DNA from: Leptidea sinapis
Taxonomy: Eukaryota > Arthropoda > Insecta > Lepidoptera > Pieridae
Length of the DNA: 64,000 bases
Assembly: GCF_905404315.1 (NCBI RefSeq)
Contig: NC_066265.1
Coordinates: 24,576,501 to 24,640,500, forward strand
Reading direction: 5' to 3'
In this document: positions 20,451 through 33,386 of the stretch, piece after piece
How positions within the stretch are numbered: the stretch's first letter is position 1
Layout of the letters: the number at the start of each line of letters is the position of its first letter
Translations under genes and position numbers: made by a program
Notes under the pieces: generated by a model
Seen by the model: the letters and a program-made list of their open reading frames with translations, nothing else
Databases searched by the model: none
What the model was told of the DNA's origin: nothing

Positions 20451-21264
20451 TAAACACACAAATTACCAATTAGACAATCAACAGAAATTAAAATGCAGCA
20501 AACACACGCAACAGGTTAATTAAGTAAAATAAGAATTAAGAAATTTCTCTAAACACTTGTTTCAAGCACTCACCACGAAAAACTCCTATAGTCAATTCCT
20601 CGACCATTATTTTTAGTTTGAGTTTGTTAATTTTGAGATTTGAGAATAATTGAGATTCATTTTGTACTTTCAACTTTGTCGTTTGAGTAGTGAATACTGA
20701 ATACCACAGAACACTATTACTCCAACGAGCTGAATAAATCAAAAAAGAGGATGTAAATGCTACGTATAAGAGGCGAGACTGCCTAAGTAAAAATTGAAAT
20801 TTAGTTTCGTATGAAACGTGCAGTGAGATTTAACTTATGTTTCAAATAGTAATTAAAATAATTGGGCGACGAAGTATAATCCGGCTAAGTTTGAAAGCGA
20901 ACAGTTGCAGAAACGTAATGGATATTTGGCTATCTCCGTTTTTTACAAGATTATAGCCGCCATCTGTCAATCTGTCAATGAGTGCCTTTCATACAATCGC
21001 TTTTTTCTTAGAGAGTTTCGATAAGCTGCTAAAATGTATCATATTTCGGAAGCTGATTAGTGATTTCTAATTTTCTAAAATCTTTTAACTAAAACTGTTA
21101 AGTTGATTAATTATTTTACTCCATTACATATAATACGTGTATTAAAAATAATTCATACGTTTGCATAGTTAAATAGAATAAATAGTAAAAGAGTAATTTG
21201 TAAAATTACATTTTGTATAATTTTGTTGTCTCTTGTTAAAGTAGACCATACTTAGCTGACCAAC
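20451..21264 (+). promoter_or_regulatory. Twinfilin upstream region
   Basis: Upstream of the twinfilin ATG. The part before about 20750 may be the 5' UTR of the adjacent LINE remnant. AGCCGCCATCTGTCAAT at about 20954 is a GC-richer spot that might mark the core promoter, since GCCGCCAT is common near animal start sites. No TATA box is assigned. Confidence 0.25.
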
Positions 21265-24200
21265 ATGTCACATCAAACGGGAATCCAAGGTAGAAAATGA
21301 ATCAATTGTTTCCATTTATGATCACTGTATTGTATTGAAATTCTATTTAAAAAAAAACTGGAGTTTCTTGTGCCCATTTTTCTTAGGTCTGAAGTATATT
21401 GTAATAGTTGAAATCACCACTAAAAATCATTTTACTATTTTTTACAATTTGTATTTACGATGCCATTACCAATTAAAAGGATAATCTGGAAACTATAATT
21501 TCCTAAACATAGGCACGAGCCTATATAATAGGAATAATGATAGGCTCGTGCCTAGGATAGGATATGACCACCATGTACAATGACTTGGTTAATTGATCAG
21601 TGTTACAGTATAAATTATACAGAATTCCCTTAAAATATTTAGGTATCCGGATTTTTTGGTTTCAATTACATATATAAAAATAATCAATCATACTTGCAGC
21701 AAATGCAGAATTAAAGAAGTATTTCAGTAAATGCAGAGATGGCAAAATCAGGTTATTAAAAATTAGCATAGAAAATGGTGAGTAAAAAATTTTGCGCTAA
21801 AAAATTACTTATTAAAAAATCTGGAATTCAACGCTTTAATTAATGAGACCTTTCCCAATTTTTCCAACTTCTTCTGCCTTTTAGAAGCAACATGTAACAA
21901 ATAAGTTTTGTTAATTTGCTTAAATATAATTCACGACACTATAAATTATTATTTATTATATTTATTCTGTAAAAGAGTAATGAACCTAAATAATTGAATG
22001 ATTTATATCCATTTAAAACATAAAAATATGTACTAAATTACAAATAGATAATAAAAAGTTTTTTTATTAAAATAATACTCAATAGTGTTTTTTAACTTAA
22101 ATTTTTAGAGCAACTTTCCCTTGAAAAACACCATCCAGTTAAAGGAACATGGGAGCAAGATTATGATAAATATGTTCCATATTTAATTGAAAATGATCTT
22201 CCTTGCTATATTCTTTACAGGTGAGATTATTTTTGTAAAGTAAGTACCACCTTTTGCCTCGGAAAACAGCAACAAGCATTGCAGGCTGTGTATATTATAT
22301 ATAAGTGTACTTAATTCATCCATATTTCTTTAAACATTTTAATTTTATAAATTTATTTAGAGCTTTTATTAATTTAATAGGATAAAAATAGTTGTATTTC
22401 ATATTATTAAGCTTCTCTTAATGTCATGTGGTGATAAACACACACCATTTTTCTAATCAAAGACTATTCATTGCAATAATTAATTTACAGTCAATATTTT
22501 TTTTTCCATTAAATGGTTTAAATGGCACCATGAATAGTTATTTACATTGGTAGAGTCAGTAGTATATTGCACACCTTCTAAGATATATATAGATATAAGA
22601 TAAGATATATAGATACACTAGAAATAAGGGATTGCTTGTAACTAATTCTAGTAGGCTTCATAAGATACATAATAGCTTTAAGGGTAAATGTATACACTTC
22701 TATAATAAATTCCCAGCCACTGTTCAGGCATTATCTATAAATAAATTTAAATGTTTTATAAAAAAATGGCTCTGTCGTAAATCCTATTACTCCACTGCTG
22801 AATATCTAAATGATCGGACAGCCTGGGATTAGATTGTGATTATTTTATAGCGATAGAAATGATTGTACACTATTGTATATTTTTATTGAAAAGAGCGCAA
22901 AAAAAGAATGCTGGGAGAGTTTCTTGCGCCGCTTCTTCTCTCTCAGAGCGCCATTTGTTTCCGAAGCGGTAGTAGTATCTAGTAGTTATTAGAAATGACA
23001 TCAAAAAGAATTCTTAAGGAATCAATTTTGAGAAAGTAAATGCCTTTTATGACTTAATGTGGTAGGGTCATATGTCCTAGTTGGCCTTAAAATATTAAAT
23101 TTTAGGCAGTAATTTCTTAACAAAATTTATATAAGAGCATGTTGTGGAAGATTCACATGATGAGGGAGGTGAAAACATCTGCAACAAAGATAAAGACATT
23201 TGTTGCCAGCCTTTCAATGCTAACTGATGCTTTTCCATGCTAACATTTTATGAGAAAAATTGTTAAAATAATTCCACACACATATTCCCACAGACATAAT
23301 CCCCCTTATTCATAATGGTCCGCTAACTTTAAACAGCCGCTTAGGAGTGTTTTTTCTCATTCTGACTTAGGTCAATAGAAGAAGACAGAGTGAGAATTGG
23401 CAATGCTTATAAGGCAAGTCTATAGGTTGTTTTTATTTTTGGTGATGAAAATAGTAATTTTCTGTTTATTTTACGAGGTAGATGAAATAAAACAATATAG
23501 CATTCAGTAATATATTATTGTACCATGTATTATTATTACCTATATAATATTAATTTTAAAATAAAAATAAAATAAAATAAAAAAAGGCACTTCAATGTAA
23601 TGTTTTCTCTAGTTAGTGTTAAAAACTACTGCTTAGTTGATCTGAAATAATCTGAACATTTGAATGTTAATCTGGATGCATTTTTAATGTAATTTATATA
23701 TAATATTATTTCAGATTTGACTCAACAAATTCCATTGGTTATGAGTGGTTACTTCTAAGTTGGTCGCCCGATAGTGCTCCAGTAAGACACAAAATGCTCT
23801 ATGCCTCTACTAAAGCCACTCTAAAGCAAGAATTTGGCTCATCACACATTAAAGATGAAATGCATGCAACAACTAAGGTGAATATTTTCATGTTTATTAC
23901 ATTAACTTAGCGTTCAAGTATAAAAATGAAAATTAGGGTAATGGGTGTTGTAAAGGGCCGCCTGTTTCCGCAATTAGACCACTTAGTTGGGTTAATTTTG
24001 CGTGCAGTGTTGACGAGTCATTTCAACCAGCCCCGCTCCTTCCAGAAGTTCAGAACAGACCCGTTCTTTTATGACGTAAGCGTAACTCCGTCACATAAAA
24101 AAACCATTAGGTACACGCCTTTAACGATACCCAATTTCAGCTAAACCCAAAAAATACTATACACTATATAATATTGTTACTAAACACAATATATATCAAC

Positions 24201-27200
24201 TTTTCCATAGAAGTCTCTTCACTACTGCTGTACAAAAACTGTTATCTGAACAACAATAAATGTTGGAAACATTCAACATCTTCGTAAATTTTCAATTGTT
24301 TAGTTACACATTCATCTCAAAATTACAACATGTGTGTGTTATCTTTCTAGCCTAGTGAATGCAAAAGGTATTATAAGTCTTTGAATGTTTAGATGTAATA
24401 CTACATAAACCACTGTAAGATAATCATTTTAATATCGTGTTTACAGGAAGAAGTAAGTTTGAAGGGATACAAGTCCCATTTAAGTGGAGTTAATGCCCCA
24501 GCTCCATTGACAGACCGGGAGGAGGCATTGAAGGAGTTGCAGCAGAGCGGACAAGATCCCAACTATGGTACAGATGCCAGGTGATAGTCCAATTTTTTTA
24601 AATGCACAAAAATATAAATGAACAAATAAAATGCATGTGAAAGTTTGATATTCGACCCCAATGACAATGACAAGTGCATTTACATGTCGGCGTTACGCCA
24701 GGGTTTCCTTGAATTGTCCATCATGAAGAAATATAACACTAAGAATTTCTCGGTTTATTGAAGCACAACTGCTAGTATAGATATGAACCGTCTTTACATA
24801 AAACAACCGCTTTTATAGCTTCCGTCCAATAGATGAAACATAGCTTCCGTACAATAGATGAAACAGAGTAGATATACAACTTCTTTTAAAACACAAATAC
24901 AATTAGGTATTGTAAATAATTCCTAAATACAGCTCAATAAATGTATTAGTGAATTTATATAACTTCAAATGATTTATATATTAGTTTATTCAGTTAATTT
25001 AAACAAACATTACGAAGTAAGAAGATGGCGCTGCAAGCAAGTTTCGAAATACAATTAAGAAAGACTTAATGCATAAAATAATAAAGTTTGATACAGAATA
25101 ACGATATTAATTCTAATACAAATTAATTTGAACATTTTCACATTCAATTTAGTATTTTAACAATAAATAAAACATGAAACATCTACAAACAATTCAAACA
25201 GTCAAAACAGTGTCTATTAAATTAGTTAGACCTTAATAAATAACAGTTTTATGTTTACAAATAGCTATTTGTATAAAATCTTATATATCTTATATATTCA
25301 TTTTAACGATAAACTAAAACATTAATATCAATAGTTTCAAACAATTGACGGTAGGTGGCGATTTGCGCCCATATACACTATTCTAATATTTTCATAAATT
25401 AACTTCTATCATCACACTCAATTCATCATTATTTACCTTAGTGGTTGGTTGTTAGGGGTTCAGTCCTTAAGTTGTAGCTGTATTTAAAACACACAGTGTG
25501 TTCACGAGCCCTATCCTCCTAACACAGCATTGATATTGCTTCCTGTTTCTGCTGTGTTTGAACCAGGCTGAAACTCAAAGTTTACTCTCAAAGCCGCATG
25601 AATAACAATTGAACAATTGCAAGTAAAATTACCAAATCTCTACGCTCTAATGTTTCACTGAACCCCTACTAAACTAAAAAAAATGAGCATGACTTCCACT
25701 GCTAAACCACACTTCCACATTTAACTGAAAATTTAGAAAAAAAAACACAAGGTAGTATTGTTTGCGGATGACACTTCACTCATATTCAAAGTGAAAAGAA
25801 GCTAATTTTTATATGACGAAGTAAACAAGGTTCTATCTGACATTGTGTACTAGTTTAGCCCCAATAACCAATTGATACATAATAGACATAAAAAACTTAA
25901 TATATTAAATTGAATGTGCCAATTGTCAAAAATGTTGATGCAAATATTTTATTAAACAGAGAGGTGTTAAAACCGGTGGATAGCTATATTTCTGGGCATT
26001 ACTCTTGATTCCAAATTACAATGGGACACAACAACAAGCCATATTGAAGGATTGGCTGTGGTCTGTCCTTATTTCTGAAAGCGCCTTCGCCACTCAGGTA
26101 CTTACCAGGTCTCCGTCTATGCCATCTTGGGACATCTAACCACTTGTGGTGAAGTGATCACTACTTCAGCTTATGGAAAGAAATATAAAATTATATAAAA
26201 GAGTGTGGTATAATGATAAAAAATTTGCGATTACAGCTAAAGATTTAAATTATATTTTCAGACAATCTACAATGGGCGGGATTGCCTTTCCTATTACTGA
26301 ATCGGCAAAGCAGGGTATAAATGATCTCCAACGTGGTTCCTATAACTATTTACAGTTCAGAATAGGTAAGATGCTTGTATAACAAATCTATAAATATACA
26401 TTCAAATATAATTGAAGTGACTGCGTACCTAATATATCTAATTAATTTTATAACCAACTTCAAAAAAGGTTATACCTTATCAAATAATGATTATTTTTTC
26501 ATTGACATCCCGCCTATTAAATGCTCGTCAAAAATGTCCGGGCGGCGTTGTATATATACGTATACAACATTAACTCATACAGATTTTTACCAGTGGGAGG
26601 CTCCTTTGCACAGGAAGCCGGCTAGATTTTGGGTACCACAACGGCGCCTATTTCTGCCGTGAAGCAGTAATGTGTAAACATTACTGTGTTTCGGTCTTAA
26701 GGGCGCCGTAGCTAGTGAAATTACTGGGCAAATGAGACTTAACATCTCATGTCTCAAACTGACGAGCGCAATTGTAGTGCCACTCAGAATTTTAAGATTT
26801 TTCAAGAATCCTTAGTGGCACTGCATTATTATGGGTAGGGCGTATCAATTACCATCAGCTGAACGTCCTGCTCGCCTCGTCCCTTGTTTTCATAAAAAAA
26901 AATCTAAACTTTCATTCAAATTACAACATTATTTTGTGGCAGTAATGTTCAAAGTCTATTTATATACGCGCATAAGAAGCTCATTGATTATGGTGCTAAA
27001 TGTCCGAAAGAGACGGACATCTCTTTTGTATTTTGTTCTAGCAATTCAAATGTAATTATTAAACAAAATTATTCAAAGCGTTGGTTACATAATTTTGTTA
27101 ATTTACAGGAGCAATTTCATTTTAAGTTTGAATATGCTGTTATTTGAACAGTTTATTACTGAACAATTTGTCATTGTTACTGAACAAAAACTCTGCCTAA

Positions 27201-27459
27201 AAGACGCGTAGGCAGAGTTTTGCTTCAGACAATTTTTGAGCGTGATCGTGAGTCTAGTTGTTTATTGTACGTCAATGGAATTTTTTTATGTATGTTATCT
27301 CCGAACTCCACTGTTTATTGAAAATAAGAATAAAAGATAAAATCATATCTACCTGACCAAAAAATCGGGCAAACAAACATAGTTGAGAGATCATTATTAC
27401 CCAGTTAGACGTTTTTTTTTGTAAAACTCATTCTCTCATTAGAAGCATTATTATATTAT

Positions 27460-27515
<56 letters not shown>

Positions 27516-29540
27516 TATTACCTTCCAGCTGACCCGGCATTGCAACATTACTTTATTTTTCTAAAATTTTTTTTTTCTGAAATAAACGTAGCCTAAGTTA
27601 CTACTTATTACATCAGCTCGGGTCCACTAGTATATTCATATACATGTAGTAAAGAAGGTTATTTCAATATTACAATAGACATTCCAATTTTATTTATATG
27701 TGTAGATTACCCTCCCTTTATGAGTGCACACTTGATAGGATTTTTCACCAATATTAGTATTATGTTTATTTTCTTAAATGTATTGTATTTTGCAGATTTA
27801 GAAAAAGAGCAGATATGCCTAGCTAAGGCTGCTGTGATAAGCTTATCAGAATTACCAGCACAAGTGCCGACTGACGAAGCGAGATACCACTTATATATAT
27901 TCACTCATACGCATGAGGGTGACCATTTTGATAGTATTGGTGAGTATCTGTTTAAAACAGATTTATGTTTGGCCTGGCCTTTATTCAAGACGTCCATGAT
28001 TTGATCTGGTCAAGGCCAGGTCAAGAGTAGCCTAAACCGAAGAGCATGTATGAAAGGAATAATGAAAGTGGACGAAGCTAAACAAGTATGTAAGGATCGT
28101 AGCAAGTGGAAAGAACTGGTCTCTGCCTACCCCTACGAGAAAGAGGCGTGATTTTATGTATAAATGTATTTATTGTAAAATATGTATTTATACTGTGAAT
28201 ATTTCAACTTTGAACAGTATGTTGTAACTACAAAATTAAATTATACAGTTCTCTTCGGTGGAAAAACTCCATAATAATTAAAGGGCGTACTCTCGCTTAT
28301 AATAACTGGCAGCACACCTGTCATTACTCTGGTAATCTAACGGCCGTTTTCAATAACATATCTATTCTTAGTTTAACTTACAGATACATTGCTGTCACCA
28401 TTTAATTATAAAACCTTATCTATCCATAGTTATATCCAATATAGTTATAGTCCAATGCAATCTGTCAATAGTTTATTGAAATGTAAGTAAGCGTATAAGG
28501 ATAGATTTGTCAACCTCTAGTAAGTTTAACTACGGATAGATAGGTTATTGAAAACGGCTGTAAGAGAGCATGTGCATAGCTTGCAGATGAAGATGTTTCT
28601 AGTTAGGGCATTTTCCACCATTACTGTCCCTCCAATCTAAGCCCATGGTGATCACTTCCCATTAGCAGACCCATATTCTTGCTTTTCCTCCATATGATAA
28701 AAATTATGAATTTTTTATTTCAACAGTGTTTATATATTCAATGCCCGGATATAGCTGCAGTATCAAAGAAAGAATGATGTATTCGAGTTGCAAGGGACAA
28801 TTCCTAGAGGTTATCGAAAGAATGGGATTGGAGATTGCAAAGAGGGTAAATAAGTATTATATTGCGATACTTCTAGAACATTTGTAACATTGACCTTAAT
28901 GCTAATTACTTTTGGTGTATTTCTTTCACTATATCGATATTTTTTATTATAAGCATTAAGGAGACACTCACCTTATGGCAGGTGAGACAAGATGTTGTCT
29001 CAATAGCTCAGTAAGTTAACAGACCCTTAAAACAAATATATATATACATAATATTAATTGGCGGCATAAAATAGGCGTCGCTGTGGTATCCATCCATTCG
29101 GTATCAATGTAAAAAAACCGCCTACTCTTAGATACAATATGTACTAGATTATAAGGAAAATCTTAAAATTTGCAAGAGAAAAAGGGATATATATAATGTG
29201 CGGACGCGCTGGCGCTCCTATAAATATGGTAAAAAACAAACTTTAGGACACAGTAAGGTCGGAGTTTCTTACTTTCGGTATATAAGAACAATCTTTTTTA
29301 CCTCTAGTAAACATTGTACGCTACATTAATATATTTATTAAATATCTTGAAGTGAAAAGACTAAAAATCTATTTTAATTTCTTGCAGTTGGAGATTGACG
29401 ACGGAAAAGAGCTTACTGAACAATTTTTATATGACGAGATACATCCGAAGAGAAACTTGCACCGGCCGGCATTCGCAAAACCAAAGGGACCTCCGAACAG
29501 AGGAGCTAAACGTATAACTAAGTCTCAGCAATCGCAATAA
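21265..29540 (+). CDS. twf: Twinfilin, actin monomer-binding protein (nine coding exons)
   Basis: Cytoplasmic protein that binds ADP-actin monomers, caps barbed ends and binds capping protein. Exons: 21265-21289, 21700-21777, 22109-22220, 23715-23877, 24447-24580, 26262-26365, 27796-27939, 28727-28845, 29388-29540. All junctions are in frame with GT-AG introns. The product is 343 residues, the expected insect length. It has two ADF-H domains: residues about 2-138, with YVPYLIENDLPCYILYRFDS and WLLLSWSPDSAPVRHKMLYA, and about 175-312, with GGIAFPITE, YHLYIFTHTHEGD and VFIYSMPGYSCSIKERMMYS. The tail has FLYDEIHPK then AFAKPKGPPNRGAKRI, the basic capping-protein/phosphoinositide-binding end. The ATG sits in CCAACATG context and gives the conserved MSHQTGIQ start. 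Introns hold LINE, SINE-like and MITE insertions but the coding sequence is intact. Confidence 0.97.
21511..21553. repeat. Strong hairpin in twinfilin intron 1
   Basis: AGGCACGAGCCTAT (21511-21524) is followed after 15 nt by its exact reverse complement (21540-21553). It is GC-rich relative to the intron. No function assigned. Confidence 0.85.
22620..23045 (+). mobile_element. Family B LINE 3' end (C-terminus plus 3' UTR)
   Basis: The frame 22632-22832 ends a LINE ORF2: SRLHKIHNSFKGKCIHFYNK, LSINKFKCFIKKWLCRK, ending NDRTAWD then stop. A 3' UTR follows with TTTCTTGCGCCGCTTCTTCT and GAAGCGGTAGTAGTATCTAG. The UTR recurs inverted at 52977-53175. Inserted in twinfilin intron 3, sense orientation. 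Confidence 0.85.
23944..24056 (-). mobile_element. Very short 3' piece of the RNase H LINE
   Basis: About 113 bp matching the inverted end of the LINE at 56414-57819, including CTGTTTCCGCAATTAGACC and CTCCTTCCAGAAGTTCAGAA. Severely 5'-truncated copy in twinfilin intron 4. Confidence 0.8.
24587..25750. other. Twinfilin intron 5, AT-rich, no feature recognised
   Basis: No coding frame or clear repeat end. A short duplication, CATAGCTTCCGTACAATAGATG and its neighbour, lies near 24815-24865. Confidence 0.35.
25755..26160 (+). mobile_element. Family B LINE reverse transcriptase remnant
   Basis: Reads VLFADDTSLIFKVKRS (RT motif C, FADD), then FLYDEVNKVLSDIVY, and after several stops ILGITLDSKLQWDT. 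Frameshifted and truncated on both sides. In twinfilin intron 5, sense orientation. Confidence 0.8.
26583..26908 (+). mobile_element. SINE-like repeat S, near-complete copy
   Basis: Starts TTTTTACCAGTGGGAGGCTC and runs through GCCGGCTAGATTTTGGGTAC, GAAGCAGTAATGTGTAAACA, GAAATTACTGGGCAAATGAG, to GCTCGCCTCGTCCCTTGTTT and CATAAAAAAAA. About 325 bp, no open frame, A-rich 3' end. It is the longest of six copies here (others 35270, 41067, 48405, 49133, 54218). Might instead be the 3' end of a LINE. In twinfilin intron 6. Confidence 0.85.
27465..27512. repeat. (AT)n microsatellite
   Basis: An uninterrupted run of TA dinucleotides in twinfilin intron 6. Confidence 0.95.
27533..27600 (-). mobile_element. 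Helitron 3'-end fragment
   Basis: CCAGCTGACCCGGCATTG matches the inverted 3' end of the type X/Y Helitrons (GGGTCAGCT), though the terminal CTAG is altered. Body mostly lost. Confidence 0.45.
28010..28165 (+). mobile_element. LINE ORF2 C-terminal fragment
   Basis: Encodes RACMKGIMKVDEAKQVCKDR then SKWKELVSAYP and stops at GTGA (about 28150), resembling the end of RTE/Proto2-like LINE proteins of Lepidoptera. In twinfilin intron 7. Confidence 0.6.
28338..28563. mobile_element. MITE with about 40-bp inverted repeats
   Basis: The left end CTAACGGCCGTTTTCAATAA and the inverted right end CTTACAGCCGTTTTCAATAA match for about 40 bp with few differences. 226 bp, no coding. A partial copy lies inverted at 33226-33386. 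In twinfilin intron 7. Confidence 0.8.
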
Positions 29541-30732
29541 CCGTAATTCGTTCCATTAATTTGCTACGAACTGATTCTTTATATGCATAGTCAATCTCGC
29601 ATTGCAAGGTTGGCATTGGAAGCATAAATGTACTTTGGTATAAATATTATAAATGTTTAGAAAAAATACTGGATTGGCGCTCAAAATATATAAAAGTCAT
29701 TGATCAGTAAAAGTCACTTAACATATTAAGTAAAACCATTTCATACAGTCATTTGATGGTAGGTAGTTTTAATTGTGTTTCGAGTGCTGTTGAGAACTCT
29801 AGTTCTCTCTCTTATCACTTATCACAGCTCTAGCTGTAATTAGAGATTCGTACTTTCGTTTTTGAACGATAGTTCGGTGTCTTCTCTGAATTTATTAATT
29901 AACAAAAGGTCGCATTTCTGTATGTAATGTATGTTTGAAAATAAATTCGGACATGGCAACAAACCATTGGTTTTTAAATGTACAGGTGTTGAATGTGTTA
30001 TAAACCGACTTGAAAGTCCGGCTCGAAGGACCAAATGATGTTGGGATTGTAACGTTTTATGTGAACTGTCATTTGTACAGTCGCCGTGGATAACGCAAGA
30101 CTTGCTTTGTACATTCAGTACAGTATTATTTATCTTAAAATTGAAATAATATTGCTTACAGATTATTTATATTAGAGTAATATATTCTTATAATAATAAT
30201 ATATTCTTAGGATGATCTACAGTTTTTTAAAAGCAACACTTTAATTAATTTTATAATTATCTCATAAAAAATAATTTAATATTTCGCTATTATATCCTAT
30301 ATTTTTGAAATATGACTTCTTTTGATTTTGTCAACAGGAAACGTCATAGCTTGAGAAAAAGATTGAATATAGTTTTTATGTCTTTTCAGTATCAATTCAT
30401 AATAATTACTTAAAATATTTTTGAATTAATATTATAAATCAGTCATTATATTAATAATTATGCGTAATATTGTATTACGGTATAAATATAATTTTGTTGT
30501 ATAGATAAAATACCTTATTAATGATTAAAAAATCTCCATTAAACACGTTTTATTGGAAAATCAACGTAACTCGGTAAATAATGTAATATTGAACAAATAT
30601 ATCTTAATGTGAGCATTCAATTATTACATTATGGTAAACATCAGTTTTAATCATTTATTTATAGAATTGTTTTAAATAATATATCTACGTATTTTTTCCA
30701 AGCACTTATTATAAATCAGACCACATGGAAAG
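29541..30732. other. Twinfilin 3' flank
   Basis: AT-rich. Expected to include the twinfilin 3' UTR; the first AATAAA after the stop is at 29939-29944, about 400 nt downstream. Otherwise nothing recognised. Confidence 0.4.
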
Positions 30733-32156
30733 TCTATATATATATAGATATATAGATTTTATGTATAGAGAGTCGTGTTAGTTACACCATTTATAACTCA
30801 AGAACGGCTAGACCATTTTTTCTGTTGTTTGATTTTTTGGGTTTCTCTTAGTCTGGAATAGGATAATAAGTAATTAAATATCGAAAAAATCACGGATAAA
30901 TATTATTATAAAAACATTTATTTTCTCATACATTTTGTATGGATTGACATTTTCATGACATCTTTAGAATAGAAAGAATTCAATGAAGTTTTTTGTTAGT
31001 TTCACGCTACATGAGTAATAAAATACAACTGACAGTGCACGTCATGTTATTCAAGTCGACTGGTGGGTGCAATGACGTTCTTATGTATAGAATGTCATTG
31101 GGTGGGTGTGTTTGTTTCGAGTTTCTATTAGCTTATTGTGCTATCTTTCCCGACATAGACGTAATAAAGAAGCAACTAGGATTCGAACCATTGCGAATTG
31201 GACAGACGAAGAACAAGAAATTGCAGGTAAAAATCACCGCGTTAGTATGGGCTCGACGTTGTGTTTCTGAATCACAAGAGCAAAGCGAGGCAGCCAGTAA
31301 CCCTCAGAGATCAACAACTAAATAATTTTCGACGCACAAGAAGAAATTTATGAAGTACTGATTTGAATAGAGCAGCGTTTCGATTGCAATACTGATTACC
31401 GCTTGCATACTAGCGTTCACATTGGGTCAATGGACGTTGTTTGCAAGTGTTTTCCGGAGAAACGCCAGGATTGTGCTGCCTTAGTGGGCAACTACCGAAT
31501 CACGACATTTTCTAGCAAACACTCAAAAATACAATGTTTGTTTCCAAATGTCCCCATTTGGGGCAGACATTATCTAAGAACGACGATTTAATCCGACATT
31601 CCGGGTATATTTTATTTATATTCTTACACACAATACATTCGATGTATGCTAATTCTAAAAATAAGTGTTTACAAATCGGACTTTGTTTTTGATTTTGTAG
31701 ATACAAGGACAGATTCACCATCGAATTGGATCATTGCAAACTCTCGAAGATGCACACCATAAATTTTAACAATAATATTTCATGGGCACCATGGAGGAAC
31801 AACGACATCAAAAGATCAATGCATCAATGATAATAGCAATTCTTCATGATCTACAGCAACTACTTCATGAACATTTTGCATGTCGAGTTAGCCCGCAAAT
31901 CTTTAATTTCTGATCCGTCTTGCATTCGCCATGACCATTAACAAATCTCAAGGCCAATTCTTGAAAGTTTCGAATAAGAGATTTCCACTTATATAGTCAC
32001 TTATCACGATATCTCTGGAACCATAAGGCGTAGAGACTTGAAATTTGGTAGGAATATTCCTTTCGTCGAGTTATAGAGGTCAGCTAAGAACGGATTTTAC
32101 GAAATTCCATCGGCGAGAGTTTTTTTTAACAGAACAACGTCTGTCGGGTTCGCTAG
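30733..32156 (+). mobile_element. Decayed Helitron with Rep/helicase coding scraps
   Basis: Begins TCTATATATATATAG, then AGAGTCGTGTTAGTTACACC, and ends GTCTGTCGGGTTCGCTAG before a T. Internal scraps match Helitron proteins: near 31290 AVTLRDQQLNNFRRTRRNL, near 31410 HTSVHIGSMDVVCK, near 31700 IQGQIHHRIGSLQTLEDAHH (helitron-like N-terminal domain), and near 31925 AFAMTINKSQGQFLKVS (a Pif1-type helicase motif). Large deletions and stops make it non-autonomous. The 5' flanking base is G rather than the expected A. Confidence 0.85.
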
Positions 32157-33225
32157 TAAAATATATATCAATAAATAATAATAATTAAAATGTACTAGGT
32201 ATTGCAGTTTTTTCATATAGCGAGAAGCTATTTTAGTATATTATGTAGGTATATTTATTTGGTGGTCAGTATTTTTCTGCAGTTATAAAGTGTGTGCTCG
32301 ACGCTTTCTAATAAATTAATGAATTTTAAATTTTTAGCGGACACAGACCTTAATAGGCTGTTAAAAAAATATCTTCTTTCTTTGTTGAATAATGGAATTA
32401 AAAAATTTAAGCGCCTTCGATCAGAACTAGTGCTGTTTCTTTTAATATTTAACAGTTACACGAAGCCTTAAGAATCAATATATCTATTAATGCGTTTTCG
32501 GCGAGAGTTGGTAGATACAACGACGCGTGTTTTTATTTTAACTATCAAGTGTGTGAAAGTATAAGTATTTTTTGGTATAAATCGAGTCTTCCCGTTGCTT
32601 TAAGTAATGCTTATAATATTTAAAATGGTAATGTACATAATTTGGATGATAATTGGGTATTTTGAGTTGATTGAATAGAAATTTCATATTTTCAATATGA
32701 AATCAACATGATTGGCTTGAAATCAAATCATACATGGAAGTATTTCACTGAAGGGAGATGCTAAGCGTATTGCATCTATCAAATAATGCTAAACATACAG
32801 CCTCGTTGTTACTTTATTTTATTTATTTATTGGAAAACAAACAGCTTAAGTTATGAACACATTGTAACACATAATTTATATTACACAAACCAATTAAGTT
32901 TTCACTTAAATATAAACAAAGTAGGAATGAATATAATACAAAACATTACGATATGATATACAATTAAACATAAGGCGAAAAAAGTAAACTAAACTTATCA
33001 AATTTATCGGTTTGACATTTAATAAGGATGTTTAATAAAATTAAAGAATAATTTTACTAGAAAATGTTTGATTTTTATAGCAACTAGCTATAAAAAATGT
33101 CTAAATAACTATAATTATTATTATAAGTGTTGCATGCTCTTATAACAAAACAATTGCTAGTATAATTAGTTCTACGAACAGGGATAAAGAATGTATCTAT
33201 AGAGCGTGTACTATGTTTTGGTATA
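32157..33225. other. AT-rich intergenic sequence
   Basis: No coding frame or defined repeat recognised. Confidence 0.35.
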
Positions 33226-33386
33226 CAAATCTATCCTTTTACTTACATTTCAATAACCTATTGACAGATAGCATTGGACTATATTGGATATAACTATGGA
33301 CAGATAAGATCTTGTCATTAAACAGTGGCAACAGTGTATCCGTAAGTTAAACTAAGGATTGATAGGTTATTGAAAACGGCCGTTAG
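33226..33386. mobile_element. Partial MITE copy, inverted relative to 28338-28563
   Basis: Matches the reverse complement of 28338-28563 from ATCTATCCTTTTACTTACAT to AAAACGGCCGTTAG, lacking the outermost about 55 bp of one end. Confidence 0.75.
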
